Of a stretch of DNA of 64,000 bases, positions 9,620 through 22,607 are shown one piece after another. The notes below the pieces were generated by a model. It did not search any database and had not been told where the DNA came from. It saw nothing but the letters and a program-made list of their open reading frames with translations. The position numbers and the translations under genes were made by a program. The stretch is from Artemisia argyi. Taxonomy: Eukaryota; Streptophyta; Magnoliopsida; Asterales; Asteraceae. Numbering within the stretch: position 1 is the first letter of the stretch; each line of letters begins with the position of its first letter. The stretch lies in NCBI GenBank assembly GCA_030686995.1, contig CM060703.1:117065361-117129360 (forward strand), written 5' to 3'.

Positions 9620-12114
9620 TATGGGCTGAAGCCATTGCTACTGCTTGTTACACTCAAAATTGATCATTAATTCATCCTCTCCACAACAAGACACCGTATG
9701 AGCTGGTGCATCTCAAAAAGCCTGATCTCTCCTTTCTTTGGGTATTTGGTGCCCTGTGCTACCAAACTAACGACAGTGAAGACTTAGGCAAGCTCAAAGC
9801 TAAAGCTGATATTGGGGTATTCGTCGGTTATGTAGCAGATCGAAAAGGGTACCGAATCTACAACAAAAGAACCCGACAAATCATGGAAACAATCCATGTC
9901 ACGTTTGATGAGCTGACAGAGCATATGGCTTCAGGACACACCAGTTCTGGACCCTCACAAAATCTTTTATCCCCTGGACCAATAAGTTCGGGACTTGTAC
10001 AGAACTCCAATCATGTCACTCCTTTTGTTCCTCCCTCGAGTGAAGACTTGAAAAGGTTATTTGATCCCATGTTTGATGAGTACTTTGAGTCACAGCCACC
10101 TCATGAACCGGTACAACCAGCTGTTGAACCTAATATTATGGCTGGAAATGCACCACATGATACAAATGGTCCTTCAGTCTCCATCCCGCTTGATCTGGAG
10201 GCACCAGAATGCAGCAACACTCAAATTGAATCAAATATACAATCGTCTTCTGAACATCAAGGAGTTACCTCTGATAACACATGGGAAGTCAATCCTTTTG
10301 CATCACCTGAGGAAGAACCATTTGAAAACGTATTTGCACCAGAATCCTCCAATAAAGCATCTTCCTCAGCAAATTCAAACAATGCAATATCTGTACCCTA
10401 TCCTCAACCTCATAAACATCTCAAAAAATGGACAAATGATCACCCTATTGACAACATCATAGGAAACCCCTCAAGACCTGTATCCACCAGACAACAACTT
10501 GCCACTGATGCCTTGTGGTGTTTCTTCAACTCAGTCTTATCTAAAGTCGAGCCCAAAGACTTCAAAGACGCCCTTACAAAGGTGTCTTGGTTCACCGCAA
10601 TGCAAGAAGAAATCCATGAGTTTGATAGTCTTGATGTATGGGAATTAATACCACCACCTGAATGTGCGATGATCATTGCTCTTAAATGAATTTTCAAAGT
10701 TAAGCTTGATGAGCATGGGGATGTGTTGAAAAATAAGGCTCGTTAAGTTGCAAAAGGATACAGTCAACAAGAGGGTATTGACTTTGAAGAATCATTTGCA
10801 CCAGTCGCTCGTATCGAGGCCATTAGAATCTTTCTTGCCAATGCTGCCAGCAGTAACATGATTGTTTATCAAATGGATGTTAAGACTGCCTTCTTGAACG
10901 GGGACTTAAAAGAGGTGGTTTATGTTTCTCAACCTGAAGGATTTGTGGACCCAGAAAGACCAAATCATGTATATCGTTTAAAGAAGGCACTCTATGGTCT
11001 CAAACAGGCTCATAGAGCTTGGTACGACACACTTTCCAAGTTTCTTCTTGCAAATCGATTTACCAACGGTGTTGTTGATCCTACCTTGTTCACTAGAAAG
11101 ACTGGGAACAACCTCCTTCACGTTCAAATCTATGTTGATGATATTATCTTCGCATCGTCTGATTCCAAGGAATGTGATCACTTTGCAACAGAAATGAGTT
11201 CCCAGTTTCAAATGTCTATTATGGGACAAATGTCTTTCTTCTTGGGGCTACAAGTTTCACAAAACCCGAGAGGCATCTTTATTAATCAAGCCAAGTATGC
11301 TAGTGATATTCTCAAGAAGTTTGGCTTTGACTCAAGTGACACCGTTGATACACCCATGGTTGAAAGATCCAAACTCGATGATGACTCAGCTGGTGTTACA
11401 GTTGATCAAACCAAATACAGAAGCATGATTGGATCTCTCATGTACCTCACAGCAAGTAGGCCAGACCTTCTTTTTGCCGTATGCATGTGCGCCAGATATC
11501 AATCCAAGCCCACCAAAAAGCACTTGGAAGCTGTCAAGAGAATCTTCAGATATCTCCAAGGGACAATCCATATGGGTCTCTGGTACCAAAAAGACAATGC
11601 AATGGCTCTCACGACCTACTCTGATGCTGATCATGCAGGGTGTCAAGACACTCGCAGAAGTACTTCCGGAGGTGCTCAATTCTTGGGTGAGAAACTTGTT
11701 AGCTGGTCATCCAAAAAGCAAATTTGCACTTCTATTTCATCCACAGAAGCGGAATATATAGCCATGTCCTCGTGTTGTGCTCAAATTTTGTGGATGAGAT
11801 CACAATTATCAGATTATGGGTTTGATTTCAACAAAATCCCAATGTATTGTGATAACAAAAGTGCCATTGCCATATGATGCAACAATGTCCAACACTCCAG
11901 AGCCAAGCATATAGACATTCATCATCACTTCATCAGAGAACAAGTGGAGAAAGGGATAGTGGAACTCTACTTTGTGAGAACGGAGTTTCAGTTGGCTGAC
12001 ATTTTCACAAAGGCTCTTTCTCGGGAAAGATTTCAGTTCATTCTCCCACGACATGGAATGAAGAGCCTCACTCCAGAAACTCTTAAGTCTCTCCAAGAAG
12101 AGAATGATGATTGA
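9620..12114 (+). pseudogene. copia element 1 pol: integrase C-terminus, reverse transcriptase, RNase H
   Basis: A single frame carries the rest of pol with four nonsense codons (9661 TGA, 10687 TGA, 10744 TAA, 11875 TGA) and no frameshift. It starts LWAEAIATACYTQN, the continuation of the integrase at 2-572. It passes a variable linker rich in Ser/Pro/Asn (about 9900-10440) and enters the reverse transcriptase ([39 protein letters not shown], active site YVDDII at 11131-11148). RNase H follows ([45 protein letters not shown]) and ends at 12114. This enzyme would have copied the element RNA into cDNA. The stops make it non-functional. Confidence 0.92.
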
Positions 12115-15058
12115 AGGATGGCTTCACATATCCTTTGTACATAGTTTAAAACTAAATTGTATATAGAAAAAATTAAAACCTATAAAAACCATAAAAATCT
12201 AAAAAATCATAAAAAATCCAAAAATACTCTTCTCACGACATGTCTCTTGTGTAATCAATATTATGTACGATTCTAGAAATGTCATTCAATAATGACACGG
12301 AATCATACATATGCTTGAGCAAGAGTTTTTCGGTTTCAAATAAAGTTTTTTTCTAAAACATGTCGTATCTCAAAATATTCTTTAAACTAATGGCTTGCAG
12401 TCATTTTAGGCTGTAACCCGGACTTAAAAATAATGGCTTGTAGTCATTTCAGGCTACAACCCGGACTTCAAAATTTTAGGCTTGCTATTACTTCAGATAG
12501 CAACCCGTTTTTCAAAATGGGTTAAACACGTCGCCAAAAAGACGGTTGTTCCTAGCAAAGGGTGCCGTTCATTCGAGCGTGAATTACTTTATATTCAAGC
12601 ACCCTCGATCTATTGTACGCTTCAGTGCATTATTTCTTGATAAAGAAGAGAAATCTTCTTTTTATCGCCAAGTACTTTCCCTTCTATAATTTTTTCGGGA
12701 AGTATTTGAGCAAAACTTGGTGGTACCATGAGATTTTGATTGAAAATCAAATTGAATCTGAATTTTGGTAAAAATTTTCACTCAATCAATGACTTTAATA
12801 TTTTATGAAAATATTTCCATTTAACATCCGTCATTGATTGAGGGGGAGAGTGATTTCTCAAAATTTTATGTATCATCAAAACTCCACACTTTGTACAAAA
12901 ATCTTGCAACAAAATGATTTGTGATGGTTATGTGTCAGAATGAGAACCTTTTTTCAAAGAGTTGTCGTTAAAACGTCAAATCTTTTGTATACTCATCAAA
13001 TCTGACACATAACAACCTCCCTCACAGATTGAGGGGGAGCAAGAAAAAGTTCCTTTTATTAGAAAAATATTAAAATTGACCGCATTTCTCTCCCAAAAGC
13101 TTTCTAACTTATTTAAATCAATTGAGATCCAAAATCTCAAAAGATTTGAAATTTTTGATCGGGGGAGAGAATGTGATTTAAATATGAAATCTGATATTCA
13201 AATGTGATCTTTGGACTCAATAAATGTGCTCCCACATATGTGCTAAACTCTTTCGAATATCGATGCACATATTGAGGGGGAGCAAAAGGCGTTTGTGGAA
13301 GTTATACCAAAGACCGACCATTTATCTTTATGCATGGAGTTATAAGGTTGGTTAAGGTTAGGTATGAATTCCCCTGATCCACCAGAACCGGAAGGATCTT
13401 CCCAGGGACAATCCTCTAGATAGATTAAAAGTCCTAAGGAATGATTGAAAAAAGGAGTAAAGTGAGAAAGGGAAGAGTGCGGACTGAGATAGAGCTAGGA
13501 CTGGAATTAAAAAGAATTGTAATGAGAAACGGTGAAAAGAAATAGCCCTCCTTATATTCAACCTTAGGGCAGAAACCGGGTTCAATTCATAATCTACTGG
13601 CGGTTACTAAGGTAACACCGGTATTGAAGACAAGACGTCATGGACCCAGTGACGCACTGCACTAAACCTCCTAACCACTCAAGTTCTCTTAAAAGAGCTT
13701 GTTTCATTCTCACGGGGAACCCTATGCAATGTATCGACCGCTCATTGCGAGCTATGCTGATGCCTAAAACAGGAGACGCCTCCCCAGTCTCCAGGAGCGG
13801 AACAAACGCACTATTGAGTCTAGAGCCAAAGAGATCATCCATAAATCTCAATAGGACACATTCCAAATATGCTTATTGTTATACATAATGTGGAAAACAA
13901 GATAAAATATTTAGAGTCCTACGCATTATCCCTGTGGTATTGCCAGAACATCCGAGTGATATGAAAATATTCACAATGAAGATGGAAATCCTTCTAGGGC
14001 GAACATCTTTCAAGCTCTTGGTAGGTGACATGTGAGATCCATCTTGGATCAATGATCAAGTGACAACTGGAGAGCAACAATGGTGCGATTCAAAATTGAA
14101 TCAAACTTGTTCCAGGATATGGATTGATGGATACTTTTGCAAAAACCTTTCGGTGTGCTCACAAACAAATTTTCAAGCACATTGATTGTGTACAATATTT
14201 CAAACAAAAGTTTTTTTGATGGAAATGTGATTCTGAGTATAAAACACTCGTCGTGTCTCAAAAATTGTTTATTATATGACACGCGAGTGATTTCTATAAA
14301 TCAATTTCTCATCAATCCGTGAATAATTATTCACCGATTCACTCTATCGTGCTGTCTGCTTTGAGACATTTCGGTATGAGAACATGCTAAGTATGAAGAT
14401 TCCGAAGTGGATTCTTTGGAAAATTCATTACTACAAGCTGGAAATTCCTGTCAAGGAGAGTCTTCCTTAAAAGAGACTCTACCTGATCACAGGTCGCTTT
14501 TCACAAAACCGGAGGGTAGTCTGTCCTCGCAGAACGAATGACAAAGCCATATTCGTTCTCTATCTTTATTGCTAACTGTTTTATTTCAGGGACACATATA
14601 AAGATGGCGTTGATGGCTCCTATTTCCAGCTGAATCAGGTCAATCCATACCTCATGCTCACACATCCTCCTCACTATCAATGACGATGAGAGACTTACTA
14701 CAACAAATGTTGAGAGACTACCAACAACATTTCCGCAACCCTGATGAAAAAGTCTCCTGATCCACAACTTTGATGTAAAGTCTCCAGATCCAGAAGGGTG
14801 CGAGCATGATGGTCCTTAAGTCGCTACATCACATGAAGGCGATACTACTGTGGATGAGCTTGGAGATTTACTGTGTCTGATTATCTCAAAGAAGCTCAAA
14901 GATCACACATCTCAAAGGAACATCAAATCACAAGTTCATTGCTTGAAGTACAAGGTGTGCAGAAAAGTGAAGAATCAGAACCTACGAGCTACAATGAGTT
15001 ATGAATGCTTAAAGATCAAAGAGCTTAATTTCCAAGGTGACCTCGCTTAGGGGGAGAT
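12115..15058 (+). other. long 3' region of copia element 1 with repeated GGGGGAG purine tracts
   Basis: About 2.9 kb lie between the end of RNase H and the 3' LTR, unusually long for copia. Only short, unconvincing ORFs occur (for example 14850-15050, 66 aa). ATTGAGGGGGAG-type tracts occur at about 12838-12850, 13029-13042 and 13271-13284, and the functional-looking purine tract TAGGGGGAGAT at 15048-15058 abuts the LTR. There are also direct repeats around 12390-12500 based on AATGGCTTG-AGTCATTT with ACCCGGACTT. SIRE-type copia elements carry extra 3' sequence and several purine tracts (family knowledge), which fits. No env-like protein is recognisable. Confidence 0.6.
13330..13890. other. 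compositionally distinct island, possible captured or organellar DNA
   Basis: This stretch is visibly richer in G and C than the surrounding AT-rich sequence. It holds open frames on both strands, including a 90-codon minus frame (13594-13866) with non-repetitive composition and a 75-codon minus frame (13358-13585). I recognise no domain. The texture resembles plant mitochondrial intergenic DNA, so a captured mitochondrial fragment is one possibility; a relic of an env-like ORF is another. It is reported for its composition, with no function claimed. Confidence 0.3.
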
Positions 15059-15444
15059 TGTTAGGAATACAATTATTCCTATAGAAGACTTGGTCACCTA
15101 ACTGATGTAATAGCATTTAAGTTAGCTCGTAGTTAGTTTATTATTTAGCTAGATATTAGTTTAGTCTAAGTAGCATCGTGGAAGAAGGACGGGTCTTACC
15201 CACTATATGCCTGATCCACAGCCCAGGTGTGGGCGTTTTTATGTTTCTTTGTAGAATTAGTATAAATACCCCTCTCCACATGTGGAGAGAGTCGGACCTT
15301 CATTCACAAGCTAATAGATTACAAGTTTCTCTCAAGGCTCCCATCTCTTTCTCTCTCTAATCTCTCTCTCTAAAACTTCATATAATTCGATCCATAAATC
15401 ACAAGAACCATACATGTTATGTTTATGAGAATACTACACTAACA
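15059..15444 (+). repeat. 3' LTR of copia element 1
   Basis: 386 bp, from TGTTAGGAATACAATTATTCC to CTACACTAACA; the 6-bp ends TGTTAG and CTAACA are inverted repeats. TATA-like TATAAATACC lies at 15261-15270, with a CT-rich stretch (about 15340-15372) downstream. The preceding purine tract and the abrupt switch to a minus-strand integrase at 15445 fix both ends. The target duplication would begin ATGGT, but the other copy is outside the window. Confidence 0.92.
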
Positions 15445-16918
15445 ATGGTTTTCTACCATGTAAAAGTTCATAAGGGGTCTTGTTGTGAGGCTTAACTACT
15501 ATACTTCTATTTTGTACATAGCAAGCAATATTGACTGCTTCAGCCCAAAAACTAGTAGGTAACTTAGAATCAGCTAACATTGTTCTAGTAGCCTCAATTA
15601 GTTTCCTATTCCTCCTCTCAGCAACACCATTTTGTTGAGGAGTTCTAGCTACACTATACTGTCTCATAATACCTTTCATCTCATAAAACTGGTTCATATC
15701 CCTATTGTTGAACTCAGTCCCATTGTCACATCTTATTACCTTAACTTTATGATTAGCTAGGTTTTTTATCCTGGTTATGAATGACTTAAGAATGTCACTT
15801 GTTTCATCCTTAGTTGCTAAAAATAAAACCCAAGTAAACCTGTTATAATCATTTGTGACAACTAGGCAATACATCTTTTTCATCAAGCTTTTCACAAATG
15901 TTGGTCCAAATAAATCCATGTGCAACATATGTAAAGGTTGACTTATAGAGTTCACTTCTTTGGTCTTACACGAAGCTCTATGTCGTTTTCCCTTCACACA
16001 AGCAATACAGGTTTCAGGATTTTCAAAAACTTTTAAAGGTAGACCTCTTACAAGATTTTCTTTAACCAATTTATTCATTGTTTTGAAATTTAAATTTCCA
16101 TTATATGCCAAATCTTAGATTCATCAGATGTGGCCTTTGCAAAGAGACAAGTCAAACCTCTTTTAGGAACCATATTCTTTAAATCAACATTGTATATGTT
16201 GTATGTTCTAGGAATTTTAATTAAACATGACTTTCATCAAGCAACTTAAAATCAGGAGACAATACAAAACATTCAGTGTCAGTAAAAAGAACACTATTCT
16301 TTTTGTTAGACATTTGTAAGACACTAAAAAGGTTAAACATAAGCTCTTTTACAAAGTACACATTCTCAAAATCTAATTTTCCAATTATTATTATACTTTT
16401 GCATGTGATTTTCCCTCATTTAGGATTATTCCGAAAAGCAACATATCCACCATCAATTTCTTCAAAATCTTCTATATAGGACATGTTTCCAGTCATGTGC
16501 CCTGAGCATCCACTGTCAAATACTCCTTTATCTTTAATTCTAACTGTGGATTGGCCTACACATAAAGTAAGAAAACTAGTTCATTTTGGGGATCGAAGCC
16601 ATTACTGACTTGGATCTGCCTTGTGCATCAATGTAATCATATTTCTTTAAAATTATTCATGCACTACTATGTCTAGAGACATGATCTAACTTTTGGTTTC
16701 CAGACCCAACAAGGTGAGGCCTTAACAGCTACAAAAGTGATTACCTAAAACAGTATCAATTATTCCTTTTGGCTCAGCAGTAGAAACTACTACTTTTGTC
16801 TTAGCAACACTAGATGATGTTTTCTTTTGAATATGCCTTGTTACAGATGAATGTGATGCTTTTAAAAACTATAACTTGGATTTAGCACCATTCACTATCC
16901 TTTTTGTGAAAGCAGTAC
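15445..16918 (-). pseudogene. copia element 2 pol fragment: protease, GAG-pre-integrase, integrase
   Basis: Oldest visible layer, cut on both sides by later insertions. Reading on the minus strand from 16918 down, degenerate gag tail is followed by a retropepsin with DSGCSGHMTGN (about 16520-16490). After several frame breaks, the well-preserved frame from 16111 gives the GAG-pre-integrase zinc motif (CIACVKGKRHR) and the integrase core ([37 protein letters not shown]). It ends at HGRKP where copia element 1 has inserted. The DDE catalytic residues are all present. Upstream of 16111 it is riddled with stops. The rest of the element should lie outside the window on both sides. Confidence 0.88.
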
Positions 16919-17359
16919 TGTTAGTGCAAAAAAAGTGGCGGGTTGAGATTGGGTTTGATAATGCTTCTAGGCTACTTCGGACGGGCGTCACTAGTAGTAT
17001 GATATGCACTAATATAAGTAAGTGTTTGATCCCTGCACAAATGAGAACAAACCGTTAGAGTAAGTACTCATGTTTGTCAGAGAAATATGTAAGTGTTGGA
17101 ATGAGTGAGAAAATCGTACCTCGAAAGTGTGAATCGGGGTTTCCTTTTATAGGTAGTAGAAATATTAGGGTTTCCTAATATCATGCATATTACTGTAGTG
17201 GCTAGGGTGGGACCCTTGTCAGGAAAGGATCTGCAGCTTAATCTTGTTTGTGTACGTAGGCGGGTTTTCGGACCAGGGTCTGGTTCGCGAGCGTACTTCC
17301 AAAGTGACGCTCGTATGTGCCGTAGTTTGTCCAGATTGTGCCATGCCCGTACCATGGGC

Positions 17360-18753
17360 TGATGCGTGGGAATCGCAACAGGCTTTACCTCTCGAGGGAT
17401 CTCGAGAAGCTTACAACCCCCACCAGGCAGTGTACCTGATCATTGTAGTATAGTATAGTGACAAGTACCGGTGGATTGATCGTTCAGCTTAGGAATAGTG
17501 TCGCTAGGATTAGAAAGCCTAAATACTAGTTCTAAAGGTGAGGGATGATTATTTTTGTATTTTTATATTTTTATGAAAGCTAGTAAAATCTCGGGTTTTG
17601 GAAGAGTGGGCGGAATTAGTTGCTATTCAACTAACCCAATACTAAGATGCAATCAAAATAAAATACTAAAAATGAAATTAAGCTATTTAAACTAAGGTTG
17701 TGAGCAGTAATTGGAGAAAATGTGTTTACTTAGATTTCACTACTCCCTAGATATCTTTTACACGTTAATTACTTGTTATAATTGCATGGATGACGGATCA
17801 TATTCCTTAATACCATTCATGGGGTGGCACACATAACTCCCCAATTCTATGAGCTCTTATCTCCTCCTACACCATGCCCATCACAACTATAGGGATTGTA
17901 AACAGTGGCTCATGCATTAAATACAACCAATAAAGACCTAGTGCGCCTCGGTTCATGTTTCTTAAGACGTTCAAGCATGTTACCATTCGGAGATCTGCCA
18001 GTTTTCTTAAGCCTAACATATAAATCATTCATCCAAGACAAGAATAAACAATTAATCAACACATAATCAATATCTAGGTTTCATTAGATCTAAGCAAACA
18101 CAAAAGAGATCTAGCCTAGCATGATAGAATTAAGACAAGAACATGATATAGACAACCAACACATAGACATATTGATTGAATTAGAACAACACTTATCTTG
18201 ATTAATCATGCAAGGTATCAAGGGGTTGGACCCCTTGAAAAACCTGTAAAGTTACACCAAAATCGTACTTAGGGTTTCTCCCAAAACTTCTCTCCTTTAA
18301 TGTGTGAAAAAATAGAAAACTATATATAGAAAAATAGGGCTGACGGCGTCAAGACAAACAATGTGACGCCGTCACCTCGCCGCCAAAACTCTCCTCGGAC
18401 TGCCTAGATCCACTTCTGACGTCGTCAAGACTTAGGTACTTCCAGGCCATCACGACTCTTTTACTCTTGACGCCCTTCCTACGTGACGCCGTCAAAACTC
18501 TTCTGGGTCGTCATGGGAATTCATGAAATTTGCTCTTGACGCCGTCACCTACTGTTCCCAGCTTGGAAAATTAAGACTTTGGCGTTTTCTTCACTTTTAT
18601 GCTCCAAAAACGTCCGAATTGCTTCCTTTTCCAGATTTCTCTCCCAAAGTACCTAAAATCACAAAAGGAACGATTTAGGGCAATATTTGATCAAATAAAG
18701 TCAATTCCGGGCTTAAATGACCCCCTAAAAGTGGTTCATTTTTCGCCTCATCA
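17360..18753 (-). repeat. 3' LTR of Athila-type element B
   Basis: 1,394 bp, plus-strand ends TGATGCGTGGGAATCGC and TTCGCCTCATCA. Palindrome array at 18341-18549 and TATA-like CTATATATAG near 18319. It lacks one palindrome unit found in its 5' partner (near 23783-23803). It shares with that partner an ATTGACTTTATTT variant not present in element A, so the two LTRs are genuine partners. Confidence 0.93.
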
Positions 18754-19355
18754 TATACCCTTACACTTGAGATTTGCTTGTCCTCAAGCAAATGCGCTTT
18801 TATTCTAGTCAAAATACAAGTTAGGGGTCATTTAACACTAATATAAAAGTAATTACAACAAATAATCGTTCCACTAAAGACCAATAGACAAGCACGGAGG
18901 TCATACACTAGCACCTCACAAATAGTGTTTAGATACTCACATCTCTCGGGTGTAATAAAGTATAAATTACAATATGGAAACGGAAGATATCTCTCACTAC
19001 CTGTCATAGCAAAATAGATTACAATAGGCTTGGGAAAGGATCAAACCTCCACCACATGGTGTAAGCACCTAGGATAAACTATCAAAGAGGTCTTTTAAAG
19101 GGTTGTAACGTTAGGTATAGGGATACGAAATACACGGTTTTGTTGGATAATGGAAGTTTTACTGGTGGCGAGTTAACAAACTTAGTCAATTACATGTATA
19201 ATGTGGCGTTGCTAAGCCAAGACTAGACTCGACTTAAGCTAATAAATGAAAAATAACAAAAACATAAAATGAACATAGAATGAAACGGGATGGTAGTCCG
19301 TATGTTTTTTTCTCTTTTTTTTTCTATTTTTTTCCTTTCTTTTTCTTGTTTTTTC

Positions 19356-19401
<46 letters not shown>

Positions 19402-21238
19402 ATGCACTCTTACCCTACCATCCAAAATAATACATCATAGGGGATGAGAATTCCCCTTACACTTGAATCTTTACATACTTTACAATTAACTAATCTAATG
19501 ACTCGAATTAAGAAAATCAAAACACTTAGAGCACTTTTAAGATTAACGTACATATGGGGGTAATAAATGATGTTCTTCCCCATTACTCCATAAATAAGTA
19601 CTTACCCATGAGTCCCAATCGTCCCAAAACAATATGTACAAGGATATGACTCGACTTAGCAACCATGTAATCAATTAGAAAGTTAACTTAGGGTTTAACA
19701 AATAACAATAATGCACTAAAAATGAGCGCATACATGGAAGGCTAAGGCGATTTGGGTGTACATTTAAGTGGGGTGTAATAAATTCTTCTTTTAAGTAAAA
19801 TGCTTAAAGTTAGAAACGAAAAGATAGGCTCGGAGGGGTGTACTAGGGGTTTCGTGTACTAAAAATGAGTACAACGCTAAGGGTGTGGGAAAATTAGTTG
19901 ACTTAACTAGCCAAGTAATATGACTTAAATGGTCAAGTAATTATGATACGGGTTTAACACAAGGGTAATCCTAATGCCTCTTATCATGTAGTAAATCCTA
20001 CCACACGAATGTAGTCTCACTAGCGGTCTCGGGATGCATCACTAACGCAAGTTCTAGAATCTAAATGCTATCGGTACACTCATAAGCACTAATAATGAAT
20101 GCTCTTCCTATCAAATCTAAAGGCGAACCTCACATATTTGGGTGGAAAATTTTTCTGAATATACGGTTATGTGCTAGTCCTCCAATCTCCTATCCATGAG
20201 ACGCTTGCTATGGCTAAAGTTTCACTCCTAAATGTTGTAAAAAATTTTAAATTTGGCGCTAAAATTGCACTAACAAGTATTTCTCATAGTTTTATTACAC
20301 ATCTACTATTAAACAAAACAAACTCAAGCGAAAGTGCATATGTAAGGTATCATCTTTTTACCCTCCCCTTACACTTAAGATGAACATTGTCCCCAATGTT
20401 CAAGTAAAGAATGTAAAAGTGAAAAAAGTAAAGAGAATGAAATCAAATACTCCCCTGATTTGCTCGGTATGGATAATAGGATGGCCAGGTTAAATCTTCC
20501 TCCAAGAAAACGAACAATCAAAGCTTCCCTTCCAGAATATAAATCATCTTCTTGTCATTCATAACCTGTAAAACCTGACAACATAGACAAGACAACCTCG
20601 CGTAAAATCGGCGGCATTCTATATAAGTTTCTAAATCCTAGAAAACAAGATAAGATATAATGCTTGTGGAATGAAGTTTGCAGATCTCCTGGGGATTATA
20701 AAACTTAATAATTCACAAAAACCATAAGACTCCGTTAGAAAAACAAAACCGGTAAAATTTCCAGATTTGAACTCCTGACGCCGTCAAGAGTAAACCCCTG
20801 ACGCCGTCAGAATGGACCTGCAGAAATCCTTATGTTAAGTTTCCGGAAAATTTCTGGAAAAACTTGGTTCTACTTCCTGGAAAATCCTGCAAAACTTCAT
20901 TATGACTCAATACAAGCATTTGACTCTAACAAATACGAATATACATGTTCATTTAATATTGCGGAGAATCATGATCGGTTTGTTTCTTAAAAACATATTT
21001 GGGGTTTCCCCTTACACTTAACTTTTGCAAAAATACCTTTAGGTGGAGTTAAGACTAGGCCAAACAACAAAGTAAAGTATTTCTACTATTTAGTTTAGAA
21101 ACATGATCAACCAACAATAAAAATAAAACATGCATACGGAAGCAAATAACAAACAAACAAAAAATAAAATCACACAAAACATGGGTTGCCTCCCAAGAAG
21201 CGCTTGTTTTTGTTCGAGTCACGAGCCTGACTCTACCC
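18754..21238 (-). other. non-coding 3' half of element B
   Basis: Reverse-orientation homologue of 5455-7919 in element A. It carries the same purine-tract copies (about 18756, 19452, 20363 and 21004 as CCCCTTACACTT), the hairpin GAACATTG-TCCC-CAATGTTC (20382-20401) and the LTR-proximal hairpin ATTTGCTTG-TCCT-CAAGCAAAT (18772-18793). A long poly(T) tract lies at 19358-19399. The conserved block ATGGGTTGCCTCCCAAGAAG is at 21181-21200. A pair of TGACGCCGTCA sites is near 20776-20810. Short ORFs here (for example 20171-20383) are conserved only because A and B share DNA, so I do not call genes. Confidence 0.7.
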
Positions 21239-22438
21239 TTATTTAACGGATAAAAGGGAAGTTTTCCCTACACTTAGGATTAAGTGCGGGTGGAAGTAGC
21301 GATACACACCCTTAGGGTGGAAATACGCCACGTGAGGAAAGAATGGTGGATGAATTATATGCTCAAACGGGTGTGCTCCTATCATCATAACCTTACCTAA
21401 TTCAATCGAGTAAATGGGTGGATTAAGATTTTCTCCTAGAAAGGGATCGTTTTCTATCAACTTCAAGAGACTACTAGTTGGGGATCCATCTTGACCGAAT
21501 AAACCCGGTTTAAACCCATAATGTTTCTTGTGATCAATCATAAACGGGCGATGTAAGAATGTAAGGTCATTTTTCACTCCTACGTCAGCTTCCTCTCTAC
21601 AAGGCTTAGAGTCCATTACCTTTATCCTAAGACTACCCGGACTACATGGGTTGATGGGTGGGTCGGCTCCTCTTTTGTCTCCTAAATGTATATCTAAGGA
21701 TGGAGAGTTGTGTGAAGATTGAGGTTTCGGTTCATCAACACTAGGTAATTCCCTAGAACTAAGAGTAAGGTTATCACTACAAGTACTCAAACCTATATCC
21801 TCTAGTGGTGTTTGGTACAAGGGTTCTACCTCTATTGGGGCTCCTATAGTCTCTTCTACTTCTTCCGGGTAAGTCACGGGTGGTGTGTATTCCTCAAGTG
21901 ATGGTAGGACTTGTGGGGTACTTATTGGGCTTGGGTTTTCTACTATCTCTTTCATCACATCAATATCACCTATGTGTTCAGCTTGTTTTGTGGTGAAATC
22001 ATACCACCCCGCATGCCCAGTTATCTCATCTATAGTTTTGTCCCCAAACAGTCTTCTTGCTTGTTCCCTTAAACTTGCTATCAATTGATCCGTAACAACG
22101 TTTGTTGGGTTGTCCATTTTTTTGGCAAGTATGGCACAATTCTCTATGGTTTCCCATGCTTCATCAGCACTTAATCCCCAAAGGTCCCCATGTGCGGTAT
22201 GGTCAATGTCCATTTTGGTATAGTGGTCGACACGATGGTAAAATATTTCAATTTGGGACCACAGATCAAAATTATGATGAGGTACTTTTCGGAGTAAATA
22301 TTTAAAACGAGCCCATGCATCATAGATAGGTTCATCCTCATGTTGTTTAAACATCAATATGTCATTTGGAGTGGGTGAATTTCGTGGTTTGTAGTATGGT
22401 GGATTCGCGTTCTCCATAATGGCTAACGGAATAGTCAA
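21239..22438 (-). CDS. truncated Athila gag-like protein of element B
   Basis: An uninterrupted 399-codon frame beginning 169 bp inside the 5' LTR. Residues about 23-105 match the middle of an Athila gag capsid domain (PNDILMFKQHEDEPIYDAWA, LLRKVPHHNFDLWSQIEIFY, DEAWETIENC), but the N-terminal capsid part and any zinc knuckle are missing. The remaining 290 residues are an acidic, Pro/Ser-rich tail (about 180-240) and a C-terminal stretch with HPHLILSVGKTSLLSVK, for which I recognise no domain. It may have acted as a partial capsid subunit co-assembling with gag from another element; that is inference. The open frame in a gene-dead setting suggests young age or past selection. The start is the first ATG; a second ATG eight codons later is possible. 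Confidence 0.7.
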   Translation of the reverse strand: MTIPLAIMENANPPYYKPRNSPTPNDILMFKQHEDEPIYDAWARFKYLLRKVPHHNFDLWSQIEIFYHRVDHYTKMDIDHTAHGDLWGLSADEAWETIENCAILAKKMDNPTNVVTDQLIASLREQARRLFGDKTIDEITGHAGWYDFTTKQAEHIGDIDVMKEIVENPSPISTPQVLPSLEEYTPPVTYPEEVEETIGAPIEVEPLYQTPLEDIGLSTCSDNLTLSSRELPSVDEPKPQSSHNSPSLDIHLGDKRGADPPINPCSPGSLRIKVMDSKPCREEADVGVKNDLTFLHRPFMIDHKKHYGFKPGLFGQDGSPTSSLLKLIENDPFLGENLNPPIYSIELGKVMMIGAHPFEHIIHPPFFPHVAYFHPKGVYRYFHPHLILSVGKTSLLSVK

Positions 22439-22607
22439 TGGAAAGGTTTTTTTACAAACAAAGACACAAAGAAAAGATAGACTAAAGAGAACCTAAAAAT
22501 AAAAATAAAAATAAAATCTTACTAGAAAGGAATCTAGCAAGTAGACCTAATAAAAAGAAATTCTAACCTAGACAATAACTATTCCCCGGGCTGCGGCGCC
22601 AAAAACT

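Larger units (their letters stand above)
1..15444 (+). mobile_element. Ty1/copia element 1, 5' end outside the window
   Basis: A sense-strand copia retrotransposon whose 5' LTR, gag and protease lie before the window. Visible parts in order are integrase (2-572), a nested solo LTR (573-9614), the rest of pol (9620-12114), a long non-coding 3' region (12115-15058) and a 386-bp 3' LTR (15059-15444). The order integrase, reverse transcriptase, RNase H is diagnostic of Ty1/copia. A purine tract directly precedes the 3' LTR. It sits in the integrase of another copia element on the minus strand (15445-16918), so it is a secondary insertion. The long 3' tail with repeated GGGGGAG tracts suggests the SIRE/Maximus lineage, but I did not verify this. 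Confidence 0.9.

Noticed and set aside
13560..13600. GGGTTCAATTC resembling a tRNA T-arm
   Set aside because: No acceptor stem, D-arm or anticodon arm can be drawn around it.
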